A DNA stretch of 64,000 nucleotides, from assembly GCF_001643305.1 (NCBI RefSeq), contig NZ_LSGW01000094.1:1-64000 (forward strand), given 5' to 3'. This DNA is from Aeromonas salmonicida subsp. salmonicida. Its GTDB lineage: Bacteria > Pseudomonadota > Gammaproteobacteria > Enterobacterales > Aeromonadaceae. This document shows positions 7,293 to 16,840 of this stretch, piece after piece. Numbering within the stretch: the first letter of the stretch is position 1; the number at the start of each line of letters is the position of its first letter. Under the pieces are notes generated by a model. The model did not search any database. It had not been told where the DNA came from and saw only the letters and a program-made list of their open reading frames with translations. A program made the translations under genes and the position numbers.

Positions 7293-8054
7293 CTAGAGTC
7301 TCAGGCCACCGTCGAGCTCTATCATGCGGCCCGACAGATAGTCATTGGCGAGAATAAAATGCACGGTGTCGGCCAGCTGGTGCGCCTCCCCCAGGGCGCC
7401 AACCGGGATGGCCTGCTGCATGCGGGCCATTGCCTCCGGTTTCATCGCCGCCGTCATGTCGGTGGCAAACACGCCGGGGGCTATGCCCATCACCCGAATG
7501 CCGTGGCGAGCCAGCTCCCGCCCCCAGGTCACCACCAGAGAGGCCACTCCCGCCTTGCTGGCGGCATAGTTGCTCTGGCCCATGTTGCCGGCACGGGCAA
7601 TGGAGGAGATGTTGACGATGACCCCCCCCTGCCCCCCCTGGGCCATCAGGGCGGCCCCTTCGCGACCACAGAGGAAGGTGCCGGTCAGGTTGACGTCGAT
7701 GACGGCCTGCCACTGGGCCAGACTCATCTTCTCCACCAGCGCGCCCTCTTTCACCTTGATCAGCATGCCGTCCCGCAGGATACCGGCGCAGTTGATGAGG
7801 CCATGCAAGGCGCCGAGTTGCTCTTTGATGGCACTAAAGGTCGCCTCAACCTCGGCTTCGCTCGCCACGTTGCAGACGAACAGGGTGCATTGACCATCGC
7901 GACTGCGCACCTCGGCTTCGGTCACCTCCAAATCCGCACGATTCACATCGATCAACGCCAGTACGGCGCCCTGACTGGCCAGACTGAGGGCAATGGCCCG
8001 GCCGAGCCCCCGCCCCGCGCCCGTGACGGCGATGATCTTCTGCTTGATATCCAT
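7293..8054 (-). CDS. Short-chain dehydrogenase, 3-hydroxyacyl-CoA type
   Basis: A 253-residue SDR. The Rossmann motif TGAGRGLG is at residues about 11-18, NCAG near 90, the catalytic Ser in NISS and the Tyr/Lys pair in SNYAASK. The start at 8054 has AAGGAGT upstream; a longer frame start lacks one. It is the last gene of the valine/isoleucine operon, 69 bp after mmsB. SDRs in this position resemble 2-methyl-3-hydroxybutyryl-CoA or 3-hydroxyacyl-CoA dehydrogenases of the isoleucine branch; a FabG-like ketoreductase is the alternative. The substrate is inferred from context only. Confidence 0.8.
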   Translation of the reverse strand: MDIKQKIIAVTGAGRGLGRAIALSLASQGAVLALIDVNRADLEVTEAEVRSRDGQCTLFVCNVASEAEVEATFSAIKEQLGALHGLINCAGILRDGMLIKVKEGALVEKMSLAQWQAVIDVNLTGTFLCGREGAALMAQGGQGGVIVNISSIARAGNMGQSNYAASKAGVASLVVTWGRELARHGIRVMGIAPGVFATDMTAAMKPEAMARMQQAIPVGALGEAHQLADTVHFILANDYLSGRMIELDGGLRL

Positions 8055-8123
8055 GGGTACTCCTTGCCAGTTTGTCTGGCCATACATGATTGGGTGAATG
8101 AGTTGAGAGCAGAGCACCCGAGA

Positions 8124-9029
8124 TCAACCGGCTTTGGACTGATCCCGCATTTTATCCAGATAGAGCTCGACGATGCTGGAAAAATCCTTGCTCTCCTGGC
8201 CCTGACTTGCGTGCAGGTTGAACAGGTTACGGGCCAGCGCCCCCATGGGGACAGCGCTGTGGGCATGCTCGGCCAGCGCCATGGCCAGTCCCAAATCTTT
8301 GACCATCAAGCGGGTCATAAAGCCCCCCTGATAATTGCGGGCGGCGGGCACGTTTTCCATCACACCAGGCCAGGGGTTGTAGCGCTCCAGGCTCCAGTTG
8401 TTGCCCGAGCTCTTGCCCATGATGGTGGAGAGCACACTCGGATCCAGCCCCTCCTTCACCCCGAGCGCCAGCGCCTCGGCCGTGCCCGCCATGTGGATGG
8501 CGAGCAGCATGTTGTTGCACATCTTGGCGATCTGGCCCGCCCCCAGCGCCCCGGCATGGAACAGGTTCTGTCCCATGTGGGCCAGAATGGGGCTGGCCGC
8601 CTCGAAATCCGCCAGTTCACCACCGACGATGAAGGTGAGGGTCCCTGCGCTCGCCCCCGCCACGCCACCCGAAACGGGGGCATCGACAAAGCGAATGCCC
8701 CGCGCCTTCGCCGCTTCCCCCACCTGGCGGGCCGACGCCACGTCTATGGTGGAGCAGTCGATCACCAGGGCTCCCGTTGGCAAGGCCGCCAGCAGATCCT
8801 GTCCGCCATTGCCTGCGAGCCAAAGTGCCCGTACATGCTCACCGGCGGGCAGCATGCTGATGACCACCTCGCAATCAGCCACCGCCTCGCGGGCATCCCC
8901 GGCGGCGATCGCCTTGGCGATACTCTCCGGCATCAAGTCAAATACCCGGACCCCGTGCCCCGCCCTGGCCAGATTGGCGGCCATGGGGCCCCCCATGTTG
9001 CCCAGCCCGATAAATCCAATCCTTGTCAT
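8124..9029 (-). CDS. mmsB: 3-hydroxyisobutyrate dehydrogenase
   Basis: A 301-residue member of the beta-hydroxyacid dehydrogenase family, which oxidises 3-hydroxyisobutyrate to methylmalonate semialdehyde with NAD. It shows the N-terminal dinucleotide motif GFIGLGNMGGPMAANLARAG, the substrate-binding DAPVSGGVAGA segment near residue 120, and GAGQIAKMCNN, where the Lys is the catalytic residue. GGFMTRLMVKDLGLA near residue 240 is also typical. Length matches the family (about 295-300). It lies between the hydrolase producing its substrate and the SDR, with AAGGAG before the ATG. Confidence 0.95.
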   Translation of the reverse strand: MTRIGFIGLGNMGGPMAANLARAGHGVRVFDLMPESIAKAIAAGDAREAVADCEVVISMLPAGEHVRALWLAGNGGQDLLAALPTGALVIDCSTIDVASARQVGEAAKARGIRFVDAPVSGGVAGASAGTLTFIVGGELADFEAASPILAHMGQNLFHAGALGAGQIAKMCNNMLLAIHMAGTAEALALGVKEGLDPSVLSTIMGKSSGNNWSLERYNPWPGVMENVPAARNYQGGFMTRLMVKDLGLAMALAEHAHSAVPMGALARNLFNLHASQGQESKDFSSIVELYLDKMRDQSKAG

Positions 9030-9106
9030 CTCGTTTGCTCCTTGCCGTGCTGGCTCTCCAGCAACCTGTGTCCGTTCATCCGCTCTGACGTCTTACACTC
9101 CAAGAC

Positions 9107-10219
9107 TCAAGGCGCCAGGGGGTTTTTCCCTTCGGGCCAGCGATAGAAGGCATCCAGCCACTCAGTGCCTGCTTGCGGCGCCTGCCAACGGGGGGACTTG
9201 TCCTTGTCGATGAGCAATGCCCGCACCCCTTCCACAAAATCCCCTTTCAACACGCAATTGACCGACAGCGCCAGCTCATCGGCAAACACCTCGGCCAGCG
9301 ACTGGCGGCGCGCCTGCCAGTACTGGCGCCACAGAATGGCGCGGCTGATGGGACTGCCGCTGCGACATATTTCGCGAGCCTGCGCCAGGCTCCCTTCACC
9401 CAGATCGGGATCGAAGCTGGCATCAAACACGCTGTCCAGCACCCCTTGCAGGGTGCGCCCGACCAGCAGGGCGTCAATTTTGGCCCTGTGGGGCAAGAAC
9501 ACAGGCGCTGGCAGGTCTTTGTCTGCCTCTACCTGCAAGCCCCTCAACAGCAGATCGATCTGCTCCCGTGGCGCCTGGCTGCCACACCAGTCCAACCCGG
9601 CCAGGCGAGGCAACAAGGCTGCACGCTCACTGCTGACGATGGCGTGATCCGCCAGCCCCAGTCCGATGGCATCCGCGCCATTGAAACGGGCGCCGGTCAG
9701 ACCGAGCCAGAGCCCGAGTCGCCCCGGCATCCGGCTTAAAAACCAGCTGGCCCCCACATCCGGATAGAGACCGATAGTGACCTCCGGCATGGCGAACAGG
9801 CTCTTCTCGGTCACCACCCGAAAGTCGGCGCCGGCGAACAGGCCTATGCCACCCCCCATGCAGATGCCATCCGCCACACAGATGAGGGGCTTGCCGTAGC
9901 GGTGGATATGGTGATCGAGCCGATACTCCTGCTCAAAAAAATCCCGCGCATAGCCAAACAGCGCCTGCTCGCTCTCCTCCTGTCTGCGGTAATAGAAGGA
10001 GCGGATGTCACCGCCGGCGCAAAATGCCTTCTCGCCGGCCCCTTGCAACAGCACGCAGACCACGGCGGGATCCTGCTCCCAGCGCGTGAGCTCGCGCTGC
10101 AGAGCCTGGATCATCGGCAGGCTCAGGGCATTGAGAGACGCAGGGCTGTCCAGGGTCAAGACGCCGATATGATGGCCGTCCGCCGTGGGATGGGTCTCTA
10201 TGCGTACCGATTCACTCAT
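9107..10219 (-). CDS. 3-hydroxyisobutyryl-CoA hydrolase
   Basis: A 370-residue crotonase-fold thioesterase that releases 3-hydroxyisobutyrate from its CoA ester in valine breakdown. The oxyanion-hole motifs are EKAFCAGGDIRSFYYR (about residue 65) and DGICMGGGIGLFAGADFRV (about 120). PEVTIGLYPDVGASWFLSR carries the catalytic Glu and Asp typical of HIBCH. The C-terminal extension beyond 260 residues separates it from plain enoyl-CoA hydratases. Its ATG overlaps the stop of the upstream hydratase by 8 bp, so translation is probably coupled. Confidence 0.93.
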   Translation of the reverse strand: MSESVRIETHPTADGHHIGVLTLDSPASLNALSLPMIQALQRELTRWEQDPAVVCVLLQGAGEKAFCAGGDIRSFYYRRQEESEQALFGYARDFFEQEYRLDHHIHRYGKPLICVADGICMGGGIGLFAGADFRVVTEKSLFAMPEVTIGLYPDVGASWFLSRMPGRLGLWLGLTGARFNGADAIGLGLADHAIVSSERAALLPRLAGLDWCGSQAPREQIDLLLRGLQVEADKDLPAPVFLPHRAKIDALLVGRTLQGVLDSVFDASFDPDLGEGSLAQAREICRSGSPISRAILWRQYWQARRQSLAEVFADELALSVNCVLKGDFVEGVRALLIDKDKSPRWQAPQAGTEWLDAFYRWPEGKNPLAP

Positions 10220-11009
10220 TCGTCACTCCATTGGATTTTTCATACTGCCAGCGGGGTGGGCGCTTCTCCAGGAAGGCCGCCACCCCTTCACGCTGGTTGG
10301 CGTCTGCAAACTGCTCGAGAAACAGGCTTCGCTCCAGCGGCAAGGCAGCATCACGATGGCCACTGCGCCCCTGATTGATAAGGGTCTTGCAGGCGCGCAG
10401 GGCGCTCGGGCTCTGACGCTCCACCAGCTGGGCCATCTGGTGCGCCGCGTCCCAGGCGTGACCTTCTTTGACCACCTCCTCCACCAGTCCCATCTCGTAG
10501 GCCAGGGTGGCGCTGACCTTCTCGCCGCACAAGATCATGCGCTTGGCCCAGCCAGGCCCCACCAGCTCTGTGAGCCGCTGGGTGCCACCGGCGCAAGGCA
10601 GCAAGCCCACGGACGCTTCCGGCAACCCAAGCTTGGCTTGCAGCTCGGCGATGCGGATGTCGCAGGCCAGCGCCACTTCCAGCCCGCCGCCCATGGCGTA
10701 ACCATTGATGGCGGCTATGCTGACGCCATGAAAACGCGCCAGCGCCTCGAAGGCATGACCAAAGGCCTCGGCTACCTCGCGAGCATGGTCCAGATCGCCA
10801 TCGGCAAACATCTTGAGATCGGCGCCGGCGCAGAAGAACTTGTCCCCCGCCCCGCGGATCACCAGGGCCACCACATCGGGGCGACTGTCGAGCTCCACCA
10901 TCATCTGCAAGAAGGCCTGCAAGCTGGCCAGGGTCCAGGTGTTGGCGGGCGGATGGTCGAGGGTGATAAAGGCCACGTGACCGTGATATTCGAGCCTGAT
11001 CCTTGTCAT
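10212..11009 (-). CDS. Enoyl-CoA hydratase (probable methacrylyl-CoA hydratase)
   Basis: A 265-residue crotonase. It has GDKFFCAGADLKMFAD and YAMGGGLEVALACDIRIAE, which form the oxyanion hole and include the first catalytic Glu (in GLEVAL); GLPEASVGLLPCAGGTQRL carries the second. Both catalytic acids of true hydratases are present. In this operon the expected step is hydration of methacrylyl-CoA to 3-hydroxyisobutyryl-CoA; tiglyl-CoA from isoleucine is a likely second substrate. It starts with AAGGA upstream and its end overlaps the hydrolase start. Confidence 0.9.
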   Translation of the reverse strand: MTRIRLEYHGHVAFITLDHPPANTWTLASLQAFLQMMVELDSRPDVVALVIRGAGDKFFCAGADLKMFADGDLDHAREVAEAFGHAFEALARFHGVSIAAINGYAMGGGLEVALACDIRIAELQAKLGLPEASVGLLPCAGGTQRLTELVGPGWAKRMILCGEKVSATLAYEMGLVEEVVKEGHAWDAAHQMAQLVERQSPSALRACKTLINQGRSGHRDAALPLERSLFLEQFADANQREGVAAFLEKRPPRWQYEKSNGVTNE

Positions 11010-11157
11010 TGCATTGTCCTTGTGAATGAGACTGCCCCATGATGACAGGGTTGAATGGAGCCAACCTTCGGCTGGCTCACAAAGCCTGATGACGTCTCGG
11101 AGGCAGATAATATGTTACGCCAGCGCCAGGCCGGGCTTCGCCAGCAAGCGCCCCCCC

Positions 11158-12189
11158 TTACTCCAGTGACAGACAGGGATCCGCCAGCAGGCGGCGGGCG
11201 ATGATCAACCGCATCACGTCGGTGGCAAAACGCTTGGCCATGGCACACCAGGCGCTCTTGTCCGGGCTGCCTCTGTCCAGCTTGTCGGCGGCCTGCCGTA
11301 CCATCAACCGAGCCGCCGCCAGCTCGGTGGCCATGTCAGCGAGACGAAACTGCACGCTCTGGAATTCGCTGATAGGGTGGCCAAACTGCTGGCGCTGCTG
11401 CACATAGCGCAGAGCATCGTCCAGCGCCTGCTGGGCGGTACCCACAGAGCAGGTGGCGATGTTGATGCGCCCACCATCCAGCGCCTGCATGGCGAACTTG
11501 AACCCTTCCCCCTCCTGCCCCAACCGATAGCTGGCGGGAATGCGCACCCCGTTGAAGGCCACCTCCCGGGTCGGCTGGCTGTTCCAGCCCATCTTCTCTT
11601 CCGCCTTGCCGTAGACAATCCCGTCACTGTCGGCGGGCACCATGAAGGCGGAAATCCCCTTGGCCCCGTCGCCTCCGGTGCGAGCCATCACCACCAGCAC
11701 ATCCGTGCTGCCCGCCCCCGAGATGAACACCTTGCTGCCGTCGATGAGATAGTCATCGCCGTCACGCACCGCACGGGTCTTGAGGGCCGCCGCATCTGAG
11801 CCAGCACCAGGCTCGGTCAGGCAATAAGAGCCCAGCAGTTCGCCGCTGGCGAGCCTGGGCACCCACTCCTCGGCAACAGCGGCAGGCAGCCAGCTGCCCA
11901 GCATCCAGCTCACCATGTTGTGGATGGTCAGATAAGCCGTGGTGGAGGTGCAGCCCATGGCGAGGCGCTCAAAAATCAGGCTGGCATCGAGCCGGGGCAG
12001 ACCGAGCCCGCCGTACTGTTCCGGGGTATAGAGGCCGCAAAAGCCGAGCGCCGCCGCCTGCTTGATGGTGGGGATGGGAAACTCGTGATCTCTGTCCCAG
12101 CGGGCGGCATGGGGTTTGAGCGCCTCATTGGCAAAGGCGGTGGCCGCCTCGACATAAGCCTGTTGATCCTCGGTCAGGGTAAAATCCAT
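11158..12189 (-). CDS. Acyl-CoA dehydrogenase (isobutyryl-CoA type) with internal deletion
   Basis: Reads as a normal acyl-CoA dehydrogenase through residue about 324: substrate-binding N-terminal helices, YCLTEPGAGSD near residue 125, SKVFISGAGSTD, and the FAD-binding RQQFGHPISEFQ segment. After AKRFATD it jumps to VMRLIIARRLL, which is the final helix of the family. The roughly 40 residues between these points are absent: the LHGGYGY segment and the EGTNE motif whose Glu is the catalytic base in isobutyryl-, short- and medium-chain enzymes. The length is 343 instead of about 383. The frame is preserved, so a stable but inactive protein is possible. It should catalyse the first committed valine step (isobutyryl-CoA to methacrylyl-CoA). 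Confidence 0.85.
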   Translation of the reverse strand: MDFTLTEDQQAYVEAATAFANEALKPHAARWDRDHEFPIPTIKQAAALGFCGLYTPEQYGGLGLPRLDASLIFERLAMGCTSTTAYLTIHNMVSWMLGSWLPAAVAEEWVPRLASGELLGSYCLTEPGAGSDAAALKTRAVRDGDDYLIDGSKVFISGAGSTDVLVVMARTGGDGAKGISAFMVPADSDGIVYGKAEEKMGWNSQPTREVAFNGVRIPASYRLGQEGEGFKFAMQALDGGRINIATCSVGTAQQALDDALRYVQQRQQFGHPISEFQSVQFRLADMATELAAARLMVRQAADKLDRGSPDKSAWCAMAKRFATDVMRLIIARRLLADPCLSLE

Positions 12190-12301
12190 CTTGTCCGCTT
12201 CCTTGTGTCCTTTGTCTGTTGTCTCTCTGGCCCACGCGCAACGCAGCCGATGGTCAGGTTCGCGCCGGTCTGCATTGCCAAGTTCTGTGTCTTTTACCCC
12301 C

Positions 12302-13813
12302 TCAACGCAGGCTGATGGTCATATTGGGGCCTGTGGGGATATCCTCGTCGAACCAGCGTTCGGTCACCGTCTTGGTCTCGGTGTAGAAGCGCACCGCCTG
12401 CTTGCCGTAGGCGTGCAGATCCCCGTAAAAAGAGCCACGCCAGCCGGTAAAGGAGAAAAATGGCAGCGGTACCGGGATGGGCACGTTGATCCCCACCTGA
12501 CCCACTGCCACCTCGTGGCGAAACTTGCGGGCCGCAGCGCCGCAGCCGGTAAAGATGGAGGTGCCGTTGCCGTAGGGGTTGGTGTTGATGAGGGTCAGCG
12601 CCTCGTCCAGGCTCTCCACCTCCAGGCAGGCGAGCACGGGGCCGAAGATCTCCTCTTTATAAATCCGCATCTCTGGGGTCACACCTCGAAACAGGGTCGG
12701 CCCCACCCAGTTGCCCACCGGATAGCCCGCCACATCGCAGAAGCGACCATCGAGCAGGCACTCGGCCCCCTCCTTGATCCCCGCCTCGATGAGGCCCTCT
12801 ACCCTGACTTTCGCCTCCGGGCTGATGAGGGGACCATAGGCCGCCTCGGGATCGTGCCAGACCCCGGGCCTTACCTTGGCAAACTCGGCGGCAAGCTCGG
12901 GGATCCAGTCGCGGGCACTGCCGACAAACACAGCCACACTGATGGCCATGCAGCGTTGACCGGCCGCGCCAACGCCAGCCCCCACCAGGTTGCTCAGCAC
13001 CTGCCCCTTGTTGGCATCCGGCATGATCACCATGTGGTTCTTGGCACCGACAAAGCACTGGGCCCGTTTGAGATGTTCGGTGGCGGTGCGATAGACGTGA
13101 GCCCCGACCCGGGCAGAGCCGACGAAGCTGACCGCCTTCACATCTGGATGACACAGCAGCGCATCCACCTGCTCGGCGCCGCCGTGTACAACGGAGAGGA
13201 TGCCTTTGGGGGCTCCCGCCTCGGTGAACAGCTCGGCCAGCCGCATGGGGGTAAGCGGATCCTGCTCGGAAGGCTTGAGCACGAAGCCGTTGCCGCAAGC
13301 CACCGCCAGCGGGAACATCCACAGGGGTATCATGGCGGGGAAGTTGAACGGCGTGATGCCGACACAGACCCCCAGCGGCTGGACCCAGGAGTGGCCATCG
13401 ACCCGACGCGCCACGTTGCCCATTGTCTCCCCCATGGTCTGGCTGGCGATACCACAGGCTTGCTCCACCACCTCGATGCCGCGCCACACATCCCCCCTGG
13501 CGTCCGCCAGATTCTTGCCGGTCTCCTGGGCCAGCAGGGAGGCCAGCTCATCGTGATGGGCTTTAAGCAGATGCTGGTAGTTGAACATGACCCGCGCCCG
13601 CTCGGGGGCGGGTACATCCCGCCACAGCAGATAAGCGTCGTGAGTGCTGCGCACCGCACGCTCCACCTCGGCCGGGGTCGCTTTGGGCACGCGTGCCAAC
13701 AGGCTCTGATCCGCCGGATTGGTCACCTCGATCCACGCCTCGCTCGTGGAAGCACAGGCCTCGCCACCGATATAAAGCGGCACATCACCGTACTGGGTCT
13801 GATGGTTGCTCAT
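12302..13813 (-). CDS. mmsA: Methylmalonate-semialdehyde dehydrogenase (CoA-acylating)
   Basis: A 503-residue aldehyde dehydrogenase that converts methylmalonate semialdehyde plus CoA to propionyl-CoA, the last step of valine degradation. Diagnostic features are [15 protein letters not shown] near residue 150, the cofactor-site FVGSARVG, the catalytic Cys in GQRCMAIS, and the C-terminal [12 protein letters not shown] typical of MMSDH. The ATG at 13813 has AAGGAG ten bases upstream; a 35-codon extension of the open frame is not needed. It is the first gene of the minus-strand operon and shares the 250-bp divergent region with liuA. Confidence 0.95.
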   Translation of the reverse strand: MSNHQTQYGDVPLYIGGEACASTSEAWIEVTNPADQSLLARVPKATPAEVERAVRSTHDAYLLWRDVPAPERARVMFNYQHLLKAHHDELASLLAQETGKNLADARGDVWRGIEVVEQACGIASQTMGETMGNVARRVDGHSWVQPLGVCVGITPFNFPAMIPLWMFPLAVACGNGFVLKPSEQDPLTPMRLAELFTEAGAPKGILSVVHGGAEQVDALLCHPDVKAVSFVGSARVGAHVYRTATEHLKRAQCFVGAKNHMVIMPDANKGQVLSNLVGAGVGAAGQRCMAISVAVFVGSARDWIPELAAEFAKVRPGVWHDPEAAYGPLISPEAKVRVEGLIEAGIKEGAECLLDGRFCDVAGYPVGNWVGPTLFRGVTPEMRIYKEEIFGPVLACLEVESLDEALTLINTNPYGNGTSIFTGCGAAARKFRHEVAVGQVGINVPIPVPLPFFSFTGWRGSFYGDLHAYGKQAVRFYTETKTVTERWFDEDIPTGPNMTISLR

Positions 13814-13948
13814 GCCCTGCTCTCCTTGCTGGCAGGCTGCAATGGATATTGGCTTGTCATGCCGCTCACTCCTTGAGGTCGGTTGATGGAGGGGGACGAG
13901 CCACCTTGCAGCCGCCACCCGACAAATTTACCTTAGACTAACAATCAA

Positions 13949-13970
13949 TTTACGTTTACGCTAACGTAAA
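13949..13970. promoter_or_regulatory. LiuR-type operator between divergent Val and Leu operons
   Basis: A 22-bp imperfect palindrome with outer arms TTTACGTT and AACGTAAA. It resembles the MerR-family LiuR boxes known upstream of gammaproteobacterial branched-chain degradation genes. It is the only such site in the 250-bp gap between mmsA and liuA, 136 bp from the mmsA start and 96 bp from the liuA start. A TTGACA hexamer at 13997-14002 may be the -35 of the liuA promoter. Confidence 0.65.
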
Positions 13971-14065
13971 CTTAACTCACAAATGGACTGACCAGTTTGA
14001 CACCCTGTTTACGACCATAGGGGCTGTCAGATGGGTGAGAACCAACCATTCAAAGGAGAGCAAGG

Positions 14066-15214
14066 ATGCACGCAGTGATGGATGAGACCCTCAGCGCCCT
14101 GACCGAGCAGGTCGAGGCCTTCTGCCAGAAAGTGATAGCGCCGCGCGCCAGCGAGATCGATCACAGCAACGTCTTTCCGCGGGATCTCTGGCCCCAAATG
14201 GGCGAACTCGGGCTGCACGGCATCACAGTGGCGGAAGAGTATGACGGCGTGAGCCTCGGTTATCTGGCCCACGTGCTGGTGATGGAGCAAGTGAGTCGCG
14301 CCAGCGCCTCGGTCGGCCTCTCCTACGGCGCCCACTCCAACCTCTGCATCAACCAGATCCACCGCCACGGCACACCCGATCAGAAGGCGCGTTATCTGCC
14401 CTCCCTCGTCAGCGGCGAGCACGTGGGCGCACTGGCCATGAGCGAGACGGGAGCAGGCTCCGATGTTGTCAGCATGCGGCTTACCGCCAAGCACGATGGC
14501 GATCATTTCGTGCTGAACGGCAACAAGATGTGGATCACCAATGGCCCGGATGCCGACACCTTTGTCATCTATGCCAAAACCGATACCAGCGCCGGACCCA
14601 AGGGGATTTCGGCCTTTATCGTCGAGGCGGGTACACAAGGTTTCACCACAGCCCAGAAGCTCGACAAGCTCGGCATGCGTGGCTCCAGCACCTGCGAGCT
14701 GGTATTTGACAACTGCCGCGTCCCGCAGGAGAACCTGCTCGGCACCTTGCACGGCGGGGCCCGGGTACTGATGAGCGGCCTCGATTACGAGCGGGTGGTG
14801 CTGGCCGCCGGCCCCCTTGGCATCATGCAGGCCTGCATGGACGTTGTGCTGCCCTATGTGCGCGAGCGCAAGCAGTTCGGTCAGGCCATCGGCGAGTTCC
14901 AGCTGGTACAGGGCAAGCTGGCGGACATGTATACCCGTCTGGCCAGCAGCCGGGCCCTGGTCTACTCGGTGGCGAGCGCCTGCGATCAGGGCCGTACCAG
15001 TCGCAAGGATTGCGCCGCCGCCATTTTGTTTGCCGCCGAGAATGCCACCCAGATGGCGCTGGATGCCATTCAGCTCTTGGGGGGCAATGGCTACATCAAC
15101 GAGTATCCCACCGGCCGCCTGCTGCGGGACGCCAAGCTCTACGAGATAGGCGCCGGCACCTCGGAGATCCGCCGTTGGCTCATCGGTCGGGAGCTGATGG
15201 GAGAGAACGCATGA
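14066..15214 (+). CDS. liuA: Isovaleryl-CoA dehydrogenase
   Basis: A 382-residue FAD flavoenzyme oxidising isovaleryl-CoA to 3-methylcrotonyl-Co[15 protein letters not shown] near residue 120, [19 protein letters not shown], and [19 protein letters not shown] are family hallmarks. The catalytic base of this subfamily lies in helix G; here it is Glu242 in [34 protein letters not shown] and GAGTSEIRR complete the C-terminal domain, in contrast to the deleted paralogue in the valine operon. GGAG precedes the ATG. The stop overlaps the liuB start (ATGA). Confidence 0.95.
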   Translation: MHAVMDETLSALTEQVEAFCQKVIAPRASEIDHSNVFPRDLWPQMGELGLHGITVAEEYDGVSLGYLAHVLVMEQVSRASASVGLSYGAHSNLCINQIHRHGTPDQKARYLPSLVSGEHVGALAMSETGAGSDVVSMRLTAKHDGDHFVLNGNKMWITNGPDADTFVIYAKTDTSAGPKGISAFIVEAGTQGFTTAQKLDKLGMRGSSTCELVFDNCRVPQENLLGTLHGGARVLMSGLDYERVVLAAGPLGIMQACMDVVLPYVRERKQFGQAIGEFQLVQGKLADMYTRLASSRALVYSVASACDQGRTSRKDCAAAILFAAENATQMALDAIQLLGGNGYINEYPTGRLLRDAKLYEIGAGTSEIRRWLIGRELMGENA

Positions 15215-16830
15215 GCCAGATACACTCCCGTCTCGACACGGCCAGCCCGGAATTTGCCGCCAACAAAGCGGCGATGCAGGCGCTGGTCGAGGATCTCAAT
15301 GCCCGGCTCGCCGAGATAGCCCAGGGCGGGGGCGCGGCCAACAACGCCCGCCATCAGGCCCGTGGCAAACTGCTGCCCCGCGAGCGCATCAATCAGCTGC
15401 TGGACCCGGGCTCCCCTTTTCTCGAACTCTCCGCGCTGGCTGCATGGCAGGTCTATGACGAGCCTGTGCCCGCTGCTGGCATCATCACGGGGCTCGGCCA
15501 GATTGCGGGCAGGCTCTGCCTGCTGGTGGTGAACGATGCCACCGTCAAGGGGGGCACCTACTACCCGCTCACGGTGAAAAAGCACCTGCGCGCCCAGGCC
15601 ATCGCCGAGCGGCTGCGCCTGCCCTGCCTCTATCTGGTGGATTCCGGCGGCGCCTTCCTGCCCATGCAGGACGAGGTGTTCCCCGACCGGGAGCACTTCG
15701 GTCGCATCTTCTACAACCAGGCCCGCATGTCCGCCCAAAACATTCCCCAGCTGGCGGTGGTGATGGGGCTCTGTACCGCCGGGGGCGCCTATGTACCCGC
15801 CATGGCGGATGAATCCATCATGGTCAAGGAACAGGCCACCATCTTTCTGGCGGGGCCCCCACTGGTCAAAGCGGCCACTGGCGAGGAGATCAGCGCCGAG
15901 GCCCTGGGCGGCGCCGAGGTGCACTGCGCTCACTCAGGCGTGGCGGATCACATGGCGCGAGACGATGCCCATGCCCTGGCCATAGCCCGTACTTTGGTTG
16001 GCAATCTGGGGGAAAACACGATTCCGGTGTTGGGTTTCGCTTCGCGCGACCCGGGCTATGACGAACCCCGGTACCCCATTGAGGAGCTCTACGGTCTGGT
16101 GGGCACCAGCCTCAAGCGCCCCTACGATGCCCGAGAGCTCATCGCCCGTCTGGTGGATGGCTCCGAATTTGACGAATTCAAGGCACTGTTCGGCACTACC
16201 TTGGTGACGGGGTTTGCCCGCATCGGTGGCATGCAGGTGGGGATCCTTGCCAACAACGGTGTGTTGCACAGCGACAGCGCCCAGAAAGGCGCCCACTTTA
16301 TCCAGCTTTGCAACAAGCGATCCATTCCCCTGCTGTTCCTGCAAAATATCACCGGCTTTATGGTGGGCAGTACCGCAGAGCGGGAAGGCATCGCCAAGCA
16401 TGGGGCCAAACTGGTCACCGCCGTGGCCTGCAGTCGGGTACCCAAGATAACCCTGATCGTCGGCGGCAGCTTCGGCGCGGGCAACTACGGCATGTGTGGC
16501 CGCGCCTATGAGCCCGATTTTCTGTTCAGCTGGCCCAACAGTCGCATCTCTGTCATGGGCGGCGAGCAGGCTGCCGGTGTGCTGGTACAGGTGCGCCGGG
16601 ACAAGCTGGCCGTTGAGGGCAAGGTATTGAGCGAGCAGGAAGCCGCCGCCATCCGCGCGCCCGTGATCGCCCAGTATGAACAGCAGGGTCACCCCTATTA
16701 CGCCAGCGCGCGGTTATGGGATGACGGCGTCATAGACCCGGCGCAAAGCCGCACAGTGCTGGCGCTGGCGCTGGCCGCCTGCCGGGGTGCTGAGCCGGGA
16801 CCTGAGCAATACGGCATCTTCCGGATGTAA
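15211..16830 (+). CDS. liuB: Methylcrotonyl-CoA carboxylase, carboxyltransferase (beta) subunit
   Basis: A 539-residue carboxyltransferase that moves CO2 from biotin on LiuD to 3-methylcrotonyl-Co[20 protein letters not shown] near residue 55, [39 protein letters not shown] and [16 protein letters not shown] are characteristic. The C-terminal half has [19 protein letters not shown]. The ATG at 15211 overlaps the liuA stop by four bases. Longer open frames upstream run inside liuA and are not used. Confidence 0.95.
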   Translation: MSQIHSRLDTASPEFAANKAAMQALVEDLNARLAEIAQGGGAANNARHQARGKLLPRERINQLLDPGSPFLELSALAAWQVYDEPVPAAGIITGLGQIAGRLCLLVVNDATVKGGTYYPLTVKKHLRAQAIAERLRLPCLYLVDSGGAFLPMQDEVFPDREHFGRIFYNQARMSAQNIPQLAVVMGLCTAGGAYVPAMADESIMVKEQATIFLAGPPLVKAATGEEISAEALGGAEVHCAHSGVADHMARDDAHALAIARTLVGNLGENTIPVLGFASRDPGYDEPRYPIEELYGLVGTSLKRPYDARELIARLVDGSEFDEFKALFGTTLVTGFARIGGMQVGILANNGVLHSDSAQKGAHFIQLCNKRSIPLLFLQNITGFMVGSTAEREGIAKHGAKLVTAVACSRVPKITLIVGGSFGAGNYGMCGRAYEPDFLFSWPNSRISVMGGEQAAGVLVQVRRDKLAVEGKVLSEQEAAAIRAPVIAQYEQQGHPYYASARLWDDGVIDPAQSRTVLALALAACRGAEPGPEQYGIFRM

Positions 16831-16840
16831 GGAGTTCGTC

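Noticed and set aside
12191..13876. Long antisense open frame (about 560 codons) opposite mmsA
   Set aside because: It is the shadow of a GC-rich gene: no start signal, no domain, His/Gly/Arg-rich composition. The same holds for long frames opposite the permease (5459-6892), mmsB/SDR (7359-9146) and ybiT (35115-36926).
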